From contig JAQFVV010000030.1 in the NCBI GenBank assembly GCA_028023455.1, positions 3,058,501-3,122,500 of the forward strand: a stretch of DNA of 64,000 nt, written 5' to 3'. Position 1 is the first letter of the stretch. Each line of letters starts with the position of its first letter. The translations under genes and the position numbers were made by a program. The notes under the pieces were generated by a model. The model was not told the origin of the DNA, ran no database searches, and saw nothing but the letters and a program-made list of their open reading frames with translations. Positions 9,806 through 24,259 of the stretch are shown piece by piece. The stretch is from Epiperipatus broadwayi. Lineage: Eukaryota; Onychophora; Udeonychophora; Euonychophora; Peripatidae.

Positions 9806-11422
9806 AATATAAAATTTCTATTTTCAAATGACTTGTGATTGATTATTCAGTTTTGTGGAAAATCACAATTAGGTATTCTCAATCTGCCAAATTTTTTCTC
9901 ATTACTTCTTCAAAAATACTCACAAACATAATTATTTTTAAAAAGAAATATTGGATTTAGAATTAGTGTAAAAATAATGAAAAGACTGGGCCTTATTTTA
10001 ATTGAAATAACTTAAGACAATGTGCTGGAAGATGAAGAGAAAATAAATAAACAGAGATGAAAGAAAGAAGACTTTTAGGTTCTGCAACAATACCTATTCT
10101 TTAATAAACTAACACTAACTTTTAAGGCAGCATAAATTTTGTTTGTACAAAAAAAAAATAAAGATTTTCATTTTTCTGAATTAATACAATGTTTTATAAG
10201 ATACAGGAGGGTGGTGGTGGAAAGGAATTTTTGGTTAGATATCTTCTGTTAATTATTCACAGTTACCTTTCTCATCCAAATGATATTCTATTATTCAGCA
10301 ACTGTGGAACTCATACCAAGATGTAGCATCCATGATTATCATTTCTCCGAATTAAAAACTAATTTTAAAAAAATGAATAAAATTCTTATTATATTATGGT
10401 ATAATTATTCAGCTGTATAATTTATTATCTTTGCTATTTAGAATTTAATGCCATCTAAATTAAATTGAAGTGATATGATTAATGATGGTTTGAATAAAAT
10501 TTTAGGGATCATTTGTCTCTTATTTATCTTTATTTATATGGATTTAAAAAGAATGTGGAAGTATGGAAGTTGTTTAACATATCTATAAAGATATTACACA
10601 TGGAAAAGAGAAAGGTGAATAACTCCATGTGCCTGTATGTTTAAAATTAAAAAATCAGAGATATTAATCTTTAACTGAGGTTTAAAGTTTATATTTATGC
10701 TAGAGCTAATCTCTAGTTTAGTAAATAATTAGTAATAATCATTATTGTATTTATCTGAGGTGGATGGTGTCAAAATTATGAGTGGAGTGAGTTTGGCAGT
10801 TGTAAATAAAAATGTAACAATTTAAAATTTCACTGCCTATTACTTACAAAAATTATGCAAGCTTAAGAATATATACAAAACTGGATTAATTATTTACTAT
10901 TGTTTTACTGTCAATGGATTTAAGAATAATAATTTCAACACGTTTATTAGCAATAATATACAAATTTAGAATTAAAAAAAAATTTTTTTTTAAATTCTAT
11001 TTATAGGACTGAGTAGTTTTAAGAATAATAACAATTGATTTATACTGATTTTTAGAATATGGGGAGATTGGGGAAAAATTCTGTATTAATTGATTATCAA
11101 GAAATAATAAAACAAGAAATAAAGATAGATTAAAGATTCTTTTTTAAAAAAACATATTTTAAAGTAGGAAACAAAGAGAATAATTACTATTCAGAAAGAT
11201 ATGAATAATAATAAAAAATGTATCTCAGAATTGAGTAGCTTCAATATACTCATTTTGTATTAATTAAGGAGGGGGAGAAGTGGAGAATCTTATATTATTA
11301 GATCTATAAGGAAACTAGAAATATAATACAAATAGGATAATTTTTCTTCGAATATATTTATTATACAGTGATAAACAAGAAAGATCACTGTAACCAGAGA
11401 GACAGTTCAGAAACAATTTCTA
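9806..11422. other. AT-rich DNA, no gene recognised
   Basis: No domain, terminal repeat or RNA found. Several polyA/polyT runs only. Confidence 0.5.
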
Positions 11423-11428
11423 GTCTAG

Positions 11429-12050
11429 TACTTTTCTCAACCTTTGGGTCGCGTTAAATTTTTAATGCGTCACGAATATGCACCAAGAAATAAAAACATA
11501 AATATCTGATAGCAAAAATCTTTTTTGCATTTTAAGAAAATTTAATAAAAAAATTAGTAAGTAATACTACCTATGCTTTGTGTAGTTTTCTCAAATTCAA
11601 TTATAAATTTGAATTTAAATAATCATAATGTTAAATTTCACAATTATTTTCAAAATGTAATTGTTCAAAAAATTGCAACCAAAAATGCAATTAAAATTAA
11701 TGCAGCCAAAGCTTCAACTAGCGCCAATGATGAAAAATTAATGCTTGTATTTCGTATATAAATAAAACTTTATTTGAAAAGAAAACACTTTTTTTTTTGG
11801 TAATAAACAAATGTGTTAAGCTTTTAAATTAAGAATATGTAGTTTAACTTAAACTCAACTTTTAACTTACAAATTATTTGTTCATTATAAATATTATCAA
11901 ATTGATCCGAATATATACACACATACAGTATCGTACTGATGTAATATCTTTTTTATTTTATATTATAATTTATGTAATAAACATTTGGGTCGCAGAACTA
12001 TTTCAATGAAGCCTATTGGGTCGCGTGGCAAAAAAGGTTGAAAAACACTG
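11429..12050. mobile_element. hAT-type non-autonomous element
   Basis: The left end reads TACTTTTCTCAACCTTTGGG and the right end, on the minus strand, CAGTGTTTTTCAACC. Both carry a GGGTCGCG block further in. GTCTAG flanks both sides (11423-11428 and 12051-12056), the remains of a longer duplication. The CAGTG...TCAACC ends are typical of hAT elements. The 62-residue frame inside has no recognisable domain. Confidence 0.72.
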
Positions 12051-12056
12051 GTCTAG

Positions 12057-12821
12057 GGTATGGTTCATCAAAACATAGTTTACTATTGACAGATTTACAG
12101 GCAGTGTACATATCATTTAAAGCTTAATACTAGGTTCAAAACGCTAATTTGGAACTTGAAAATTTTTATAATTTTAAAACAAAAAAATGAAGTCAATTTA
12201 TAAAGGGAGATTTGTAACCATTGATACTTGAGTATTATTTAACGAAATAGTGATTGTTATATTATTAGAAATTTCTTTAATAGAAAAATTAAAACTGAAA
12301 AGGTCTTTATATGTTAAGTATGTTTTTGAAAAATCCAAAAAGTTAATTAATTATTCCATGTTATGATTAGATTTGTAATAACATGGTTTAATATTTAAAA
12401 TGTTATATCCTTGCCTGCCAATTGATATATTCTATTTGAAATCAATAACATTTTAATATCATCTTATATGTATGAAGGGAGTTGTTGAAAATAACAATAA
12501 TGAGAAATATAATATATGAATATACCATCTCATATTGATGAAATAAATATAATGGGATCAGTGCATAAAATAACAAATGAGAATAATAAATATATGCAAT
12601 CTAATGTTTGGTAAAATACTACAAAGAGTGTGTGAGATATTTTATTTATATGTTTATTCAAATGTGAGTATACCAATAGGTGAGAAAATTACATGAAAAT
12701 CATCTTAAGAAAATTCCATTTCATGCCACACTTTAAATGATGAACTAATTAAAATATGATAATAGAAGAAGTATATCTGTAAGTGTTGGTATGCTAAACT
12801 TAATTGACTTATTATTTTAAA
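12057..12821. other. AT-rich DNA, no gene recognised
   Basis: Nothing supportable seen. Confidence 0.5.
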
Positions 12822-13165
12822 ATATTGTATAATATTTGACTACAAATATAATGTATATAGTCAAGCATTGGTAGCCAAGAGGTCAGCCTAGCCCCTTATA
12901 AGCAAGAAGTTGCTTGCAGATAGTTGTTGCAGGTTTGCTTCCCAGCCGATGCTTTGACAGATGGAAAAATATAATGTATATACTGAACTTTGGGTGTAAT
13001 TAGAGGGGATTTAAACATAGACTTTCAAATTCTCTGTATATCCACTCCATCTTATATAACTAATATATATATATATGACTACATACATGTGAAAAAGATA
13101 AATGATCTTCAATATATACATTTTGTGCTGAACCAACACTCATCAGTTGGTCCAGATCATGATCT
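12822..13165. repeat. Dispersed repeat family, copy A, split by a SINE
   Basis: Contains ATTTGACTACAAATATAATG, then GGGGATTTAAACATAGACTT, ATCTTATATAAC and CATGTGAAAAAGATAAATGA. The same order of blocks recurs at 13396-13595 and, as both arms of a palindrome, at 59.4-59.64 kb. The superfamily is unknown. Confidence 0.65.
12860..12966 (+). repeat. Short tRNA-derived SINE with exact 16-nt target duplication
   Basis: Reads GTCAAGCATTGGTAGCCAAG, GGTTTGCTTCCC, then GATGCTTTGACAGATGGAA. It is flanked by identical AAATATAATGTATATA at 12844-12859 and 12967-12982. It sits inside an older dispersed repeat, so it is the younger of the two. Confidence 0.88.
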
Positions 13166-13395
13166 CCCACACACATATATAATCAATGCTTTGTTTAATG
13201 GACATATTTCAATCCTCTCTACCCTCCAACTGTTCAGCCATCCATATTATTAAAAATCTGACGATGGAATGCTCAAAGCCCTTAGTGATGCCAATGTTGT
13301 TGTCATACTTATGTTGTATTTAAGTCACCATGAACCCTATGTAGGACCTTAATACGTCCATTTAAATATATGGAAGAAGGATAGAATTCAGGCCG

Positions 13396-13595
13396 AATCT
13401 GTAATATTTGACTACAAGTATAATGTATATACTGAACTTTCGATGTAATTAGACAGGATTTGAATACAGACTTTCAAGATCTCTTCAGCTATCCATCTTA
13501 TATAACAGATACACAATATCACATATGTGTGAAAAAAGTAAATGACCTCCAATATAATATTTCATGCTGAGCCAGCATTCACCAGTAGGTAGAAA
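13396..13595. repeat. Dispersed repeat family, copy B
   Basis: Direct repeat of 12822-13165 without the SINE: ATTTGACTACAAGTATAATG, GACAGGATTTGAATACAGAC, ATCTTATATAACAGATACAC, and a final GCCAGCATTCACCAG that matches ACCAACACTCATCAG in copy A. Confidence 0.65.
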
Positions 13596-13599
13596 AAGA

Positions 13600-14637
13600 A
13601 CAAAGTCGATCAATCAAATTCCATTTTACTAGTAAGAAAATTATTTCTTTAATGTTAATGGTTATATTTCCTGATTCATCATTTATATGTAAAACAATGC
13701 TCTGGGTTAGCGGATTAAAAGATTACTTCATAAATACAACTCTTTTGTATATAAATCAACATCTACCTACTATATTTGCTACTTCTTTAACAGGAAATCC
13801 ATCCTTAAAAAGAAGTATATTTGAACATTTTTATAAGAAATATTGCAGAATTATCTGATTTGAATATATATATAACTGCCTTTAATTAATTAAAAGCACA
13901 ACATGAAAAAGATGCAAATATATACGTAAAATAAAAGTTGGAAGGAGATGAACATTTTTATTGATAATAATAATTCAATTAATAACATCTTGTCATGGAG
14001 TTAAATACATGTTACAATAATCAGATAACAAAGTTTCACTAAAAGTATTTAACTTAATCTGAAAATATTTCTATGAATGTTTCCATTTTCTCTTTACGTC
14101 CATAAACACTATAAATATTAAACAAATGAGAAGAAGAAAAGGAGGAGGGGGGCCTAATTTTTTCTTCCCTACGGAAATTTTTTATAAAAATAAATAAATA
14201 AAATTATAAATATATCGAAGTTGGTAGTTATACTAAATACCATGCATAAAGACTTTTCAGAAATTGAATGAACTATAAGCTCTTATTAGATGAATGACTT
14301 AGTATTTTTGCAAATAGATAACCATAATTATTTCTTACAACTCAAGCATAGTCATACATATCTCATATAACTATGATAGTCATAAATATTTCATATTCAA
14401 ATAAATATCCCATGGTAAATCTTGATTTCATTTTTCTCTTAGATCATAATTTCCAAGATAGGTAGAATATTATTTCATTTTTCAGAAAGTTATTTCTAAT
14501 TCTGGGTTTGATGAATCCTTCACTATGCTTAATTTTCAATATATTTTTAAACAGGCAATCTGACATATTGACTTATTATAGCTCAGATTACCCTATTAGG
14601 TGAATATTAGGCAGGAGCTTACCATTTTAGCGCTTAA
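13600..14637. other. AT-rich DNA, no gene recognised
   Basis: Nothing supportable seen. Confidence 0.5.
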
Positions 14638-14651
14638 CTCTGTAGGTTCTT

Positions 14652-14755
14652 GTCTTGCATTGGTAGTCGAGAGGTCCAACTGCCTTGCACTTGCAGGCAG
14701 TTGCCTGGGGTGCAGGTTTGCATTCCGGACAATGCTATGACACTTAAAAAAAAAC
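14652..14755 (+). repeat. Short tRNA-derived SINE with 14-nt target duplication
   Basis: Reads GCATTGGTAGTCGAGAGGTC, an anticodon-arm-like TGCCTTGCACTTGCAGGCA, GGTTTGCATTCC, then AATGCTATGACACTT and an A run. CTCTGTAGGTTCTT flanks it exactly at 14638-14651 and 14756-14769. Confidence 0.87.
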
Positions 14756-15363
14756 CTCTGTAGGTTCTTTTAGCACAACATTCTGTCTTGGTTAATAATG
14801 ATTTCATTAGTAATAAACATTTTGGTGCAGTTGACGAACCGAGTTAATTATATCATTTCATTAAAACATCATGTTGATTTTTAATATATATATATATATT
14901 TCTCATGCTTAATCATACTATTAACAAACTTATACTTTAAGCATTTCTGTTAATATAATTTTAAATAATTCATAGCATTTTTAAATATTAAAAATACATT
15001 TGAATATATTTGAAAATGTATAAATACATAAAGTAAACTTTATTCTATATAATAATTTTTTGTTATTCACAAATAATGTCCGACTTTCTCAGTTCAGTCC
15101 TATATGTGATCCAAATACTTATTACCGTTATTGTTGTTTTTTTCTTTCAAATTGTATTTTACAATAAAAATAAACTAAAAATAAAAATATAATCATAAAT
15201 TGTATTTTACATTCATAAATTGTTTTAACAATAACCACACTATGAATTTACATTTAGGCTTTTGAAATAATTCATATATGTGCATTGTTCTTTATAAATA
15301 TTAAAAGCCTAAATCTAACTAGTTAAGAAAATAATCAAAATTATCCCAAATTTAAAATTATAA

Positions 15364-15460
15364 GTCAAGTGTTAGTAGCCGAGAGGTCAGTGCAGCAGTT
15401 GCTTCGGATAGTTGTCGTGGGTTCGCTTCCCGGCCGATGCTTTGACATATGGAAAAAAAA
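15364..15460 (+). repeat. Short tRNA-derived SINE
   Basis: Reads GTCAAGTGTTAGTAGCCGAG, a shortened anticodon region, GGGTTCGCTTCCCGGCCGAT, then GCTTTGACATATGG and an A tail. The best-kept B box of this subtype is here. No clear target duplication. Confidence 0.82.
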
Positions 15461-15469
15461 TAAAACTAG

Positions 15470-16886
15470 TTTTTTTTCCTTTGTTTCTAATCTTTGTTTA
15501 ATTTTGAATTTAGGGTAATTTTAGTTGTTATCTTATATATATATTCATGTAAAAAATACTCAGAGTTTAAATATAAAATTTAATAATATTTATAATACCT
15601 AATTTACTTTTGATCCTTTAATGTCATAATCATGATGTCTGCATCAAAAGTATACTCTGTACAATAAATATTATTCAATTTTATATTTAAACTCTGTATG
15701 AGTATTTTTTCATATCAATATGGAAATATAATTATATATATATAAATAAATAAAATAGTTTTTAGGTTAAACTATGTATTAGTATTAATTATTTCCCAAT
15801 GTTTGTGCTATTGTCAAGGTTAACATTTCAAAGAAAAACCATTAGATCTCAAATAGTAATGAGATTGAGTGTGAAGTAAAGAATGAAATTGAGTGTAAAG
15901 TAGTTGTGGAAATATATGAAAACGTATAAATTTCAAGTCAAGTGAAGAGTGGTCGCACTTTCTTCCACATTATTGATTGCACTGCATCTCAACCGACTTT
16001 TTTTATAGTTTCAATATATAATTATACTTTTGATGAACAACTCCACAGTACTAATTATTGTTTTACATCTTAATGATATAACAATTCGTTAGTATTTATC
16101 ATATAGCTCTAAAATTGAGATGATAGAGTAAATGTGATCAAGTGTTACTGCTTTATCATTATCTGGGAGATTAACATACATATAATTTATTCATCATTGT
16201 CAAACAGAATTAGATTTTAATTTTTAAATCAAATAAGAACTGATAAATATTAGCAAATTTGTTTATACCAATGTATTGTTTGTATTGTTTAGATTTATTT
16301 TTAATGCTCCCATTGGAAATATAATTAGTTCAATAAAGATAAGTAATGTTTAAATACAAATTATTTGAAACGCTTAACCAAAACAATTCATATAAGATAA
16401 ATTGTGTTTTTAATGCGTCAATAATTTAAAGTAAAATAGCTTCTTTTGTTAAAATTTAAGACAATAAAAAAATGCATATTTAACAAAACAAAACTATAAT
16501 TACTTTTTTATAGTATTCTATTACAAAATCAATTTTAAAACTAATTTAAAGAATGATGAATATTAAAACATATAATAAGTGTATTTATAAATAAATTAAC
16601 TTTAAATCATTTACAATACAGAAGTTAAAAAAGAAAACGTAATATTTTTTAAATATGTTTTTTAAAATACATTTTAAGTATACATGGATATGCAAATTAG
16701 TTTTTAGATATTTGAATTAACTGCCTTAATAATTTTCAATTTATTTACCCCAAATAATGAATTAAAATCTAATTAACACATAACTCTGGTGTTTCATTTA
16801 CAAATTTTTTAAATAAGTTTAAAATAAAATTAAAAAATATTATTTTATCTATCCATAATCATTTTTCTTTTTATAGATCATTCATA
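15470..16886. other. AT-rich DNA with a small imperfect inverted repeat
   Basis: A segment near 15537-15585 (CATGTAAAAAATACTCAGAG, AAATATAAAATTTAATAATA) recurs inverted near 15660-15710. No coding sequence recognised. Confidence 0.45.
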
Positions 16887-16891
16887 GAAAG

Positions 16892-17503
16892 TGTCGTGTT
16901 TGATCTGGAGTACAGCCCCAACCTACGGAAAATAACACTATCACCAGTATTATAATTAATATATTTATTATATTTATAAATATATCTAATTCAGAATAAT
17001 ATAGTTCTAATGTGAACTCTTGGATCTGAATATTCACAATATATCGCTTCCAGCTACACCTGATAGCTTGCCTCATGGATAGGAAGAATGACTCTTCTGG
17101 CTGTACTAGACAGCTTGCCTCAAGTTGGAAGTAGTCTTAGCAGCATCCAGTCCTTGTGTGGACTTGCCTAGCAGTGTGGATAAATAGCATGTTGCTATCA
17201 TAAGAATGCTTACTGCTGTTTAGGTTAGCAGGGCTTTTCCTGGAGAACACATACCATTTTTGTAGGGTAGACAGACATTCTCTCCCCTTTCTTCCAAAAG
17301 GCTGATCATTAAAAGCCAGATCCCTACCCTCAATGGCAGCAGTTTGGATTCAGAGATCATCATTTCTTATTGGCCTGTACTAATCATTGGCCATGTGTTT
17401 AGCTGTACATCAGCCTATTGTCCAGTAGCAAACAATGCTTAATCCAATCAGATAAAGAAAGAATCTGGAACAGTCCACTTCTGAGGGAAAGGAAAACTAT
17501 ACA
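16892..17503 (-). repeat. Solo LTR with 5-bp target duplication
   Basis: TGTCGTG...CTATACA is flanked by GAAAG on both sides (16887-16891 and 17504-17508). It is the reverse complement, with divergence, of the LTR at 59914-60533, which has a TATA-like CTATAAATGG and AATAAA in the sense direction. No internal retrotransposon sequence is present, which fits LTR-LTR recombination. It is more GC-rich than its surroundings. The 64-residue frame at its left end is incidental. Confidence 0.85.
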
Positions 17504-17508
17504 GAAAG

Positions 17509-18930
17509 CTTTACTTTTTAAGAGTAAAAATAATCAGCTTTAAATTTAGTATTGGATAGTAAGTTTTACATCTTTCAATTTTAATGTCTTCTCCCTTCTT
17601 AAAAAAAAAATTAAAACAAGTTATTCCATTTCCTTCTCATTTTTTTTATAGAAAGATTGTACAATTGACTCATTAACATTTTAAGAAGTGACAACCTTAT
17701 AGTATAAAAAGTTATTACAAATAAATATGTTTTATAAACCAAGTCTTGTACTTTGAAAAGTTAAACTATTTATATTTTTTGGTTTAATTTTTTTAAATAG
17801 CTTTTAAAACAAACAATAAAATGATTGCTCATTTAGTAAAATGTTTTTGCTATAAATAGTATTGCAAATCAAACAATATACCATACACGTTCTCAACCAA
17901 GTTAGTGTAACCATTCAGAAAAGGAGTGAAATATTTTTTAAGTTTTTTTTTTTAATGGGAATAAATGAAGGTAGATTTATAATAGATATATTGAGTTCTG
18001 CTTTAAAATTCATTATTGTCTTTATAACAATTACAACATTTGAAAAGATTTTAACACTATACTGATTCTGATAAATAATGATGTTACACACATTGTAGAT
18101 TTTTTTGTTTATAATATGGTTAAGTTTATTAACTTCTATTTCTAAAAATATAATATAAATAAAAATATTTAAAGTGTACAATTATGTATTCTTTTTGTTT
18201 TTAATAACAATCAACCAGTTAGTATGTTAAAATAATAAAAAATATTTTATAAACACGCAAAAAAACACAATTTGTTTATAACAAAATATTTGCGTGAAAA
18301 CAAGATCAGAAAAAAGTAAACATCCAGAAGGGTGTATTAAACAAATATAATATTTTATATTTAAGCTGACTGCATATAACATACTGATCTCTTCAGTTTT
18401 TTTTCAAATAAAATGTCAATAAAAACTTCCACTCTTTGTTAATAAATAAGGAATGTTGTCTGACAATAGTGAGAGCAAGAAGATTTATGTGTAACATGTA
18501 AAAGAGTGTACCCACATTAAATTTGAATTCATATTAAGTATTGTAATATTACAATATTATAGTTTAGTAATTTATTAGCTTCCTAATCAGCAATGGAAAT
18601 GTCATAAACTTTGAGTTATTATGATGATTCTATTGATACTTCTGTTTTTCCCATTCTTTTGCAGTTATCTATAATGATAGCTTTGACAGTTTGTATATTT
18701 TTGGAATAGAAATTGGAACTATAATTATTAGTTATTATCAGTATTGTACAAATGTATAAATTTCTAAATTCAAAGGCTGCTGACAACCCCATGATTGATT
18801 GTATCATAATACAAAAAAACTGACAACAGTACTAATTGAAAAACTATTTGGCTTTAGACTTTTGAGAGAAGTGTTATTTCTTTTAGTATTACAAAAAGAA
18901 AAATTTAATTTTTATATAGCATGATATTTT
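17509..18930. other. AT-rich DNA, no gene recognised
   Basis: Overlapping short frames on both strands near 17.9-18.2 kb are low-complexity and lack any domain. Confidence 0.5.
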
Positions 18931-18933
18931 TGT

Positions 18934-19370
18934 AAAGCTTACTCCACTGGACATGCACTTTAAAGATCGAATGCTAATTATAATGAATACATTCCTTTCC
19001 AAACACAAGCAGTGGAGTAAGCTATAGTTATTATAATTTATAAAAACATTGACCTATACAAAAATTAAATATTTACATATGTTTAAAGTTTTCATTTAAT
19101 AATGACTTTTTGTAAATAGTAAAATTTCGCAAGCATCATCAACAAAAATCAGATTATAAGTAATTTAAAGTGATAAATTAAATCTTCATGCTCTCAGTTC
19201 CAAATCCTTCAGATTTTCCTATACATATAGTTTGAGTAAAAAGGAAAGAGTGGATCCATTCTATCTTTTAAAAAGACTTTATCTTGTGTTTGAAAAGGAG
19301 AGTATTCATTAAAAAGTATTCGATCTGTAAATCGCATGTTCAGTGAAGTGAGCTACCATTATTATAAAAA
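18934..19370. repeat. Diverged copy of a foldback family
   Basis: CATGCACTTTAAAGAT...GAATACATTCCTTTCCAA matches the left arm of the foldback at 42989-43462. AAAGACTTTATCTTGTGTT, GTATTCATTAAAAAG and AAATCGCATGTTCAGTGAAG match its right arm. The left part has its own short inverted ends, AGCTTACTCCACTG and CAGTGGAGTAAGCT. Confidence 0.65.
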
Positions 19371-19409
19371 GAAAAAAATATAATTTTCAATAATTGATTC
19401 ACATATTTA

Positions 19410-19500
19410 TAATAATCAAAAAAGCAAGTCATATATAATGTGGCATTACTTTTAATAAGCTTGTAATTGCATTATTGTATCACATATTTATGTTTAATTA
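19410..19500. repeat. Short dispersed repeat shared with 27.76-27.85 kb
   Basis: AATCAAAAAAGCAAGTCATA and the following AAGCTTGT block recur at about 27778-27830 in the hAT fossil region. This may be a fragment of the same element. Confidence 0.5.
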
Positions 19501-20400
19501 TACAATATATTTGTAAAATATTTATTTTAAATTTTAAAAATGTGATTACAATTAGTTTTTATTTGAAAATGTTTGTTTTCAAGAAGACAAATCATTAAAA
19601 TCATAGATACACTAAAGTGGAAGTTATTATTTGTGGAAAAGAAATGATTTCTTAACACTGTTGAAGAAATATTTGTAAAATTTTAACAATAATAAGTATA
19701 ATTTAAATTTTTAAAATAAATTTTCATTGATCTATGTTGTGCAATCTAAACGTTATTTCCATTTTAAAAATGGAATTTAATTAAGAAATATTTCATTCAA
19801 TAATTTTTCTAAATAAGTGAAGGTTATTATCTAATATAAAAAGAAACATTATTTAGCACTTTATTTTTCTATTTTTTAAAATTCAAATATTAACTTTTAG
19901 AATGTTTTTCATTTGTAAACTTTTATTTGTAATAAATATTGTGAAGATTATCAAAATATGATATAGAATAAAGATTCAAAAATAATAAGGGTGCAAATAT
20001 GACCAAAACTGTCACTAGATCTTTTCTTAAAAGAGTGGGAGGCATTATTAGTGAACAAGTTTAACATCTGTATATTTTATGACTAATCATAATTGTAGAT
20101 GTTTTAAAAATTAAAATCTTTACCTCTGCAACTTAAATTTATATGCTTTGAAATTAACATATAAACATAAACTGCATAATTTCTAAAATAGTGCAGAGTG
20201 CTATTTTCAAACTATACTAAATAGAATATAAGTTGATGACCTTTAATATAATGCATTTTATTCTAAACAATGTCAATTTAAATATGATTAAAAATAAAAA
20301 TAAATAAAATTGAAAACTATTTTGATTTTTATTTATTTATTTTTAAAATTTAATCATTACTTATCTGCTTTTTATTCAGAAAAGTATTTAATGCAATAGA

Positions 20401-20690
<290 letters not shown>

Positions 20691-20699
20691 TGCTACTAC

Positions 20700-21339
20700 T
20701 GATGTTTCTTTTACTATTACTATTGCTATTGAATGAAGAATTTAAAGCTTACTTATTCAGACTAGCATCATAGGCTTGGTCAATCATTTTTTCTTACACT
20801 AACACCTCTGCATCACTAGTTCAGTATATAATAAATAACAGTGACATCATTTATTTAAAAAGGGTACAAGGATGGGGATTGTTTTAATGTAAATATTATT
20901 GGAAAATAAAAACAGTCATTTTATTATTATACGACAAATAAATAAATATATACAAAGAGATAATTGTAAATTTAAAAAATTAATTAAAAATGTATATTTA
21001 TTTTTATATGCATATTTAATAATGTATAATGCCAATACTATTATTTTATAATTAAAAGATGCATGAATATAGGTAGTTTTGCATTTATATTGCTTATTTA
21101 AAAAAATATTCCTTTGTAACATAAAAATCTGATGCCTTATATTTTTGATTCTATTTTTATTAGAGCCAACATGAGATTAATATATATTTCTAATGTGCTA
21201 AAATTAGTTCTGTTTCTTATTAAATGCTATAAATATAAATATATATTTAAATGTATTCATAGTATTATTACTTATTACAAAATCATTGCTTCATAATCAA
21301 GTAAAAATGGATTTTTATTTGACACAACAGAATTTACTG
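20700..21339. other. AT-rich DNA, no gene recognised
   Basis: Nothing supportable seen. Confidence 0.5.
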
Positions 21340-21341
21340 TA

Positions 21342-22139
21342 CACCGGGGTTTCATTTTATGCGATTTTGTAGTTATGTGATTCATGTTTCTTCTTAATAT
21401 CTTTCATATTTCACTATATTTATTAGATATCAAGAAATTTAAATTATTAATAACTTATTTTGACTTGAAATACTTTTTTTTTAAAATATCACATTATATT
21501 AGCAGCCAACGTGAATATGGCCTGAAGCTGTATTTAGAATCTTAGCTTCTATGTAAATAACCTACTTATACTAATGAGTAAATAATAATAATAGATTTAT
21601 ACTTATGTATAAAAATATCACAATAAATATTTAAAAATTTTAAACTTTTAAAATGTATTTTACTGAAAACAATCTTTCTAATGATAATGTATAATCTTTT
21701 TGTTTTGATTGTAATCTCATTTTTTAATATAAAAACAGAAAACCATTAACACAGCACAAGACTGGAAGTGACGCTAGTTGTACATCATGTTATGAATCTG
21801 ATTCACAAATGAATGCATATTCTCAAATAGCAGAATGATTAAAATATGTATGAAAAAGTGTAAAATTAAATAATATAGTTAATAAAAAAAGTAAAAAATG
21901 TTTTGTCTTGTATTAATTTTTTTCAAATATTTGAAATTTTTTATTAGTCATACTTTATTTCCTTATTTTTTTAATGTGAATGTTAAAGTAATTTTTCCTT
22001 GTTGCTTTGCTTTTATGCGATTTCTGAAAAATACTGGAACATAACTCTCATTTTTCAAGGTAAGTTAAGTCTATTTTTGTATTTCTTTTGTACGCATTTT
22101 CTGAGGAACCTATTTATCGCATAAAACAAGACCCAGATG
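21342..22139. mobile_element. MITE with CACCTGGGTCTCG termini, copy 2
   Basis: The ends read CACCGGGGTTTCATTTTATG and, on the other strand, CATCTGGGTCTTGTTTTATG, with TA outside each end (21340-21341 and 22140-22141). The interior matches copy 1, for example ATTCATGTTTCTTCTTAATA and TTCAAGGTAAGTTAAGTC. It lacks some internal segments of copy 1. Confidence 0.85.
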
Positions 22140-22224
22140 TATATAATTTAATATTATTGCTTTATATTATATACATTAATTAATACAATAATACCATTCC
22201 TTTTTTTTTTTTTACTTTTAAAGC

Positions 22225-22345
22225 AATTTTTTAAAGATTTTGACTGAATCTTTAGCCTTCATCAGAGATTTATTTAATCTCTTATATAGATTAAACAGAT
22301 TTCTGATGAAGGCTACAATTCAGTTGAAACAGAAAAAATATATAT
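22225..22345. repeat. Palindrome with paired CTGATGAAGGCT motifs
   Basis: The minus strand near 22237-22272 reads CTGATGAAGGCTAAAG...TTCAGTCAAAA. The plus strand near 22289-22321 reads CTGATGAAGGCTACAATTCA, then GTTGAAAC. These are two divergent copies of the same terminal motif family as 1274-1306 and 1673-1702. Confidence 0.6.
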
Positions 22346-24048
<1,703 letters not shown>

Positions 24049-24129
24049 TTATTAGATCTTTTTAATGTTCAGAATACTTTGCACTTATTTTGAATATGTG
24101 TGTATTTATATGTATGTTTTGTTTAATAG

Positions 24130-24255
24130 TTTTAAAACAGGCAAAATTCTCCATACAGTCAGTGCCACTCAGTGCAAGCCATCTGGCATCCATTGATTAC
24201 TCTGGCTTGCACTGAGTGGCACTACTGTATGGAGAGTTTTGCCTGTTTTATAACT
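24130..24255. mobile_element. Compact inverted-repeat element, CAGGCAAAACTCTCC family, copy 1
   Basis: AAAACAGGCAAAATTCTCCA...GCCACTCAGTGCAAGCC is inverted as GGCTTGCACTGAGTGGC...GGAGAGTTTTGCCTGTTTT, with a spacer of about 30 bases. About 65 bases of upstream flank (AATACTTTGCACTTATTTTG...) are shared with copy 3 at 30.55 kb. Four copies are found in this window. Confidence 0.75.
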
Positions 24256-24259
24256 AAAT

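Noticed and set aside
17862-18181. Overlapping frames on both strands as a small host gene
   Set aside because: AT-rich, hydrophobic low-complexity translations with no motif or plausible start context.
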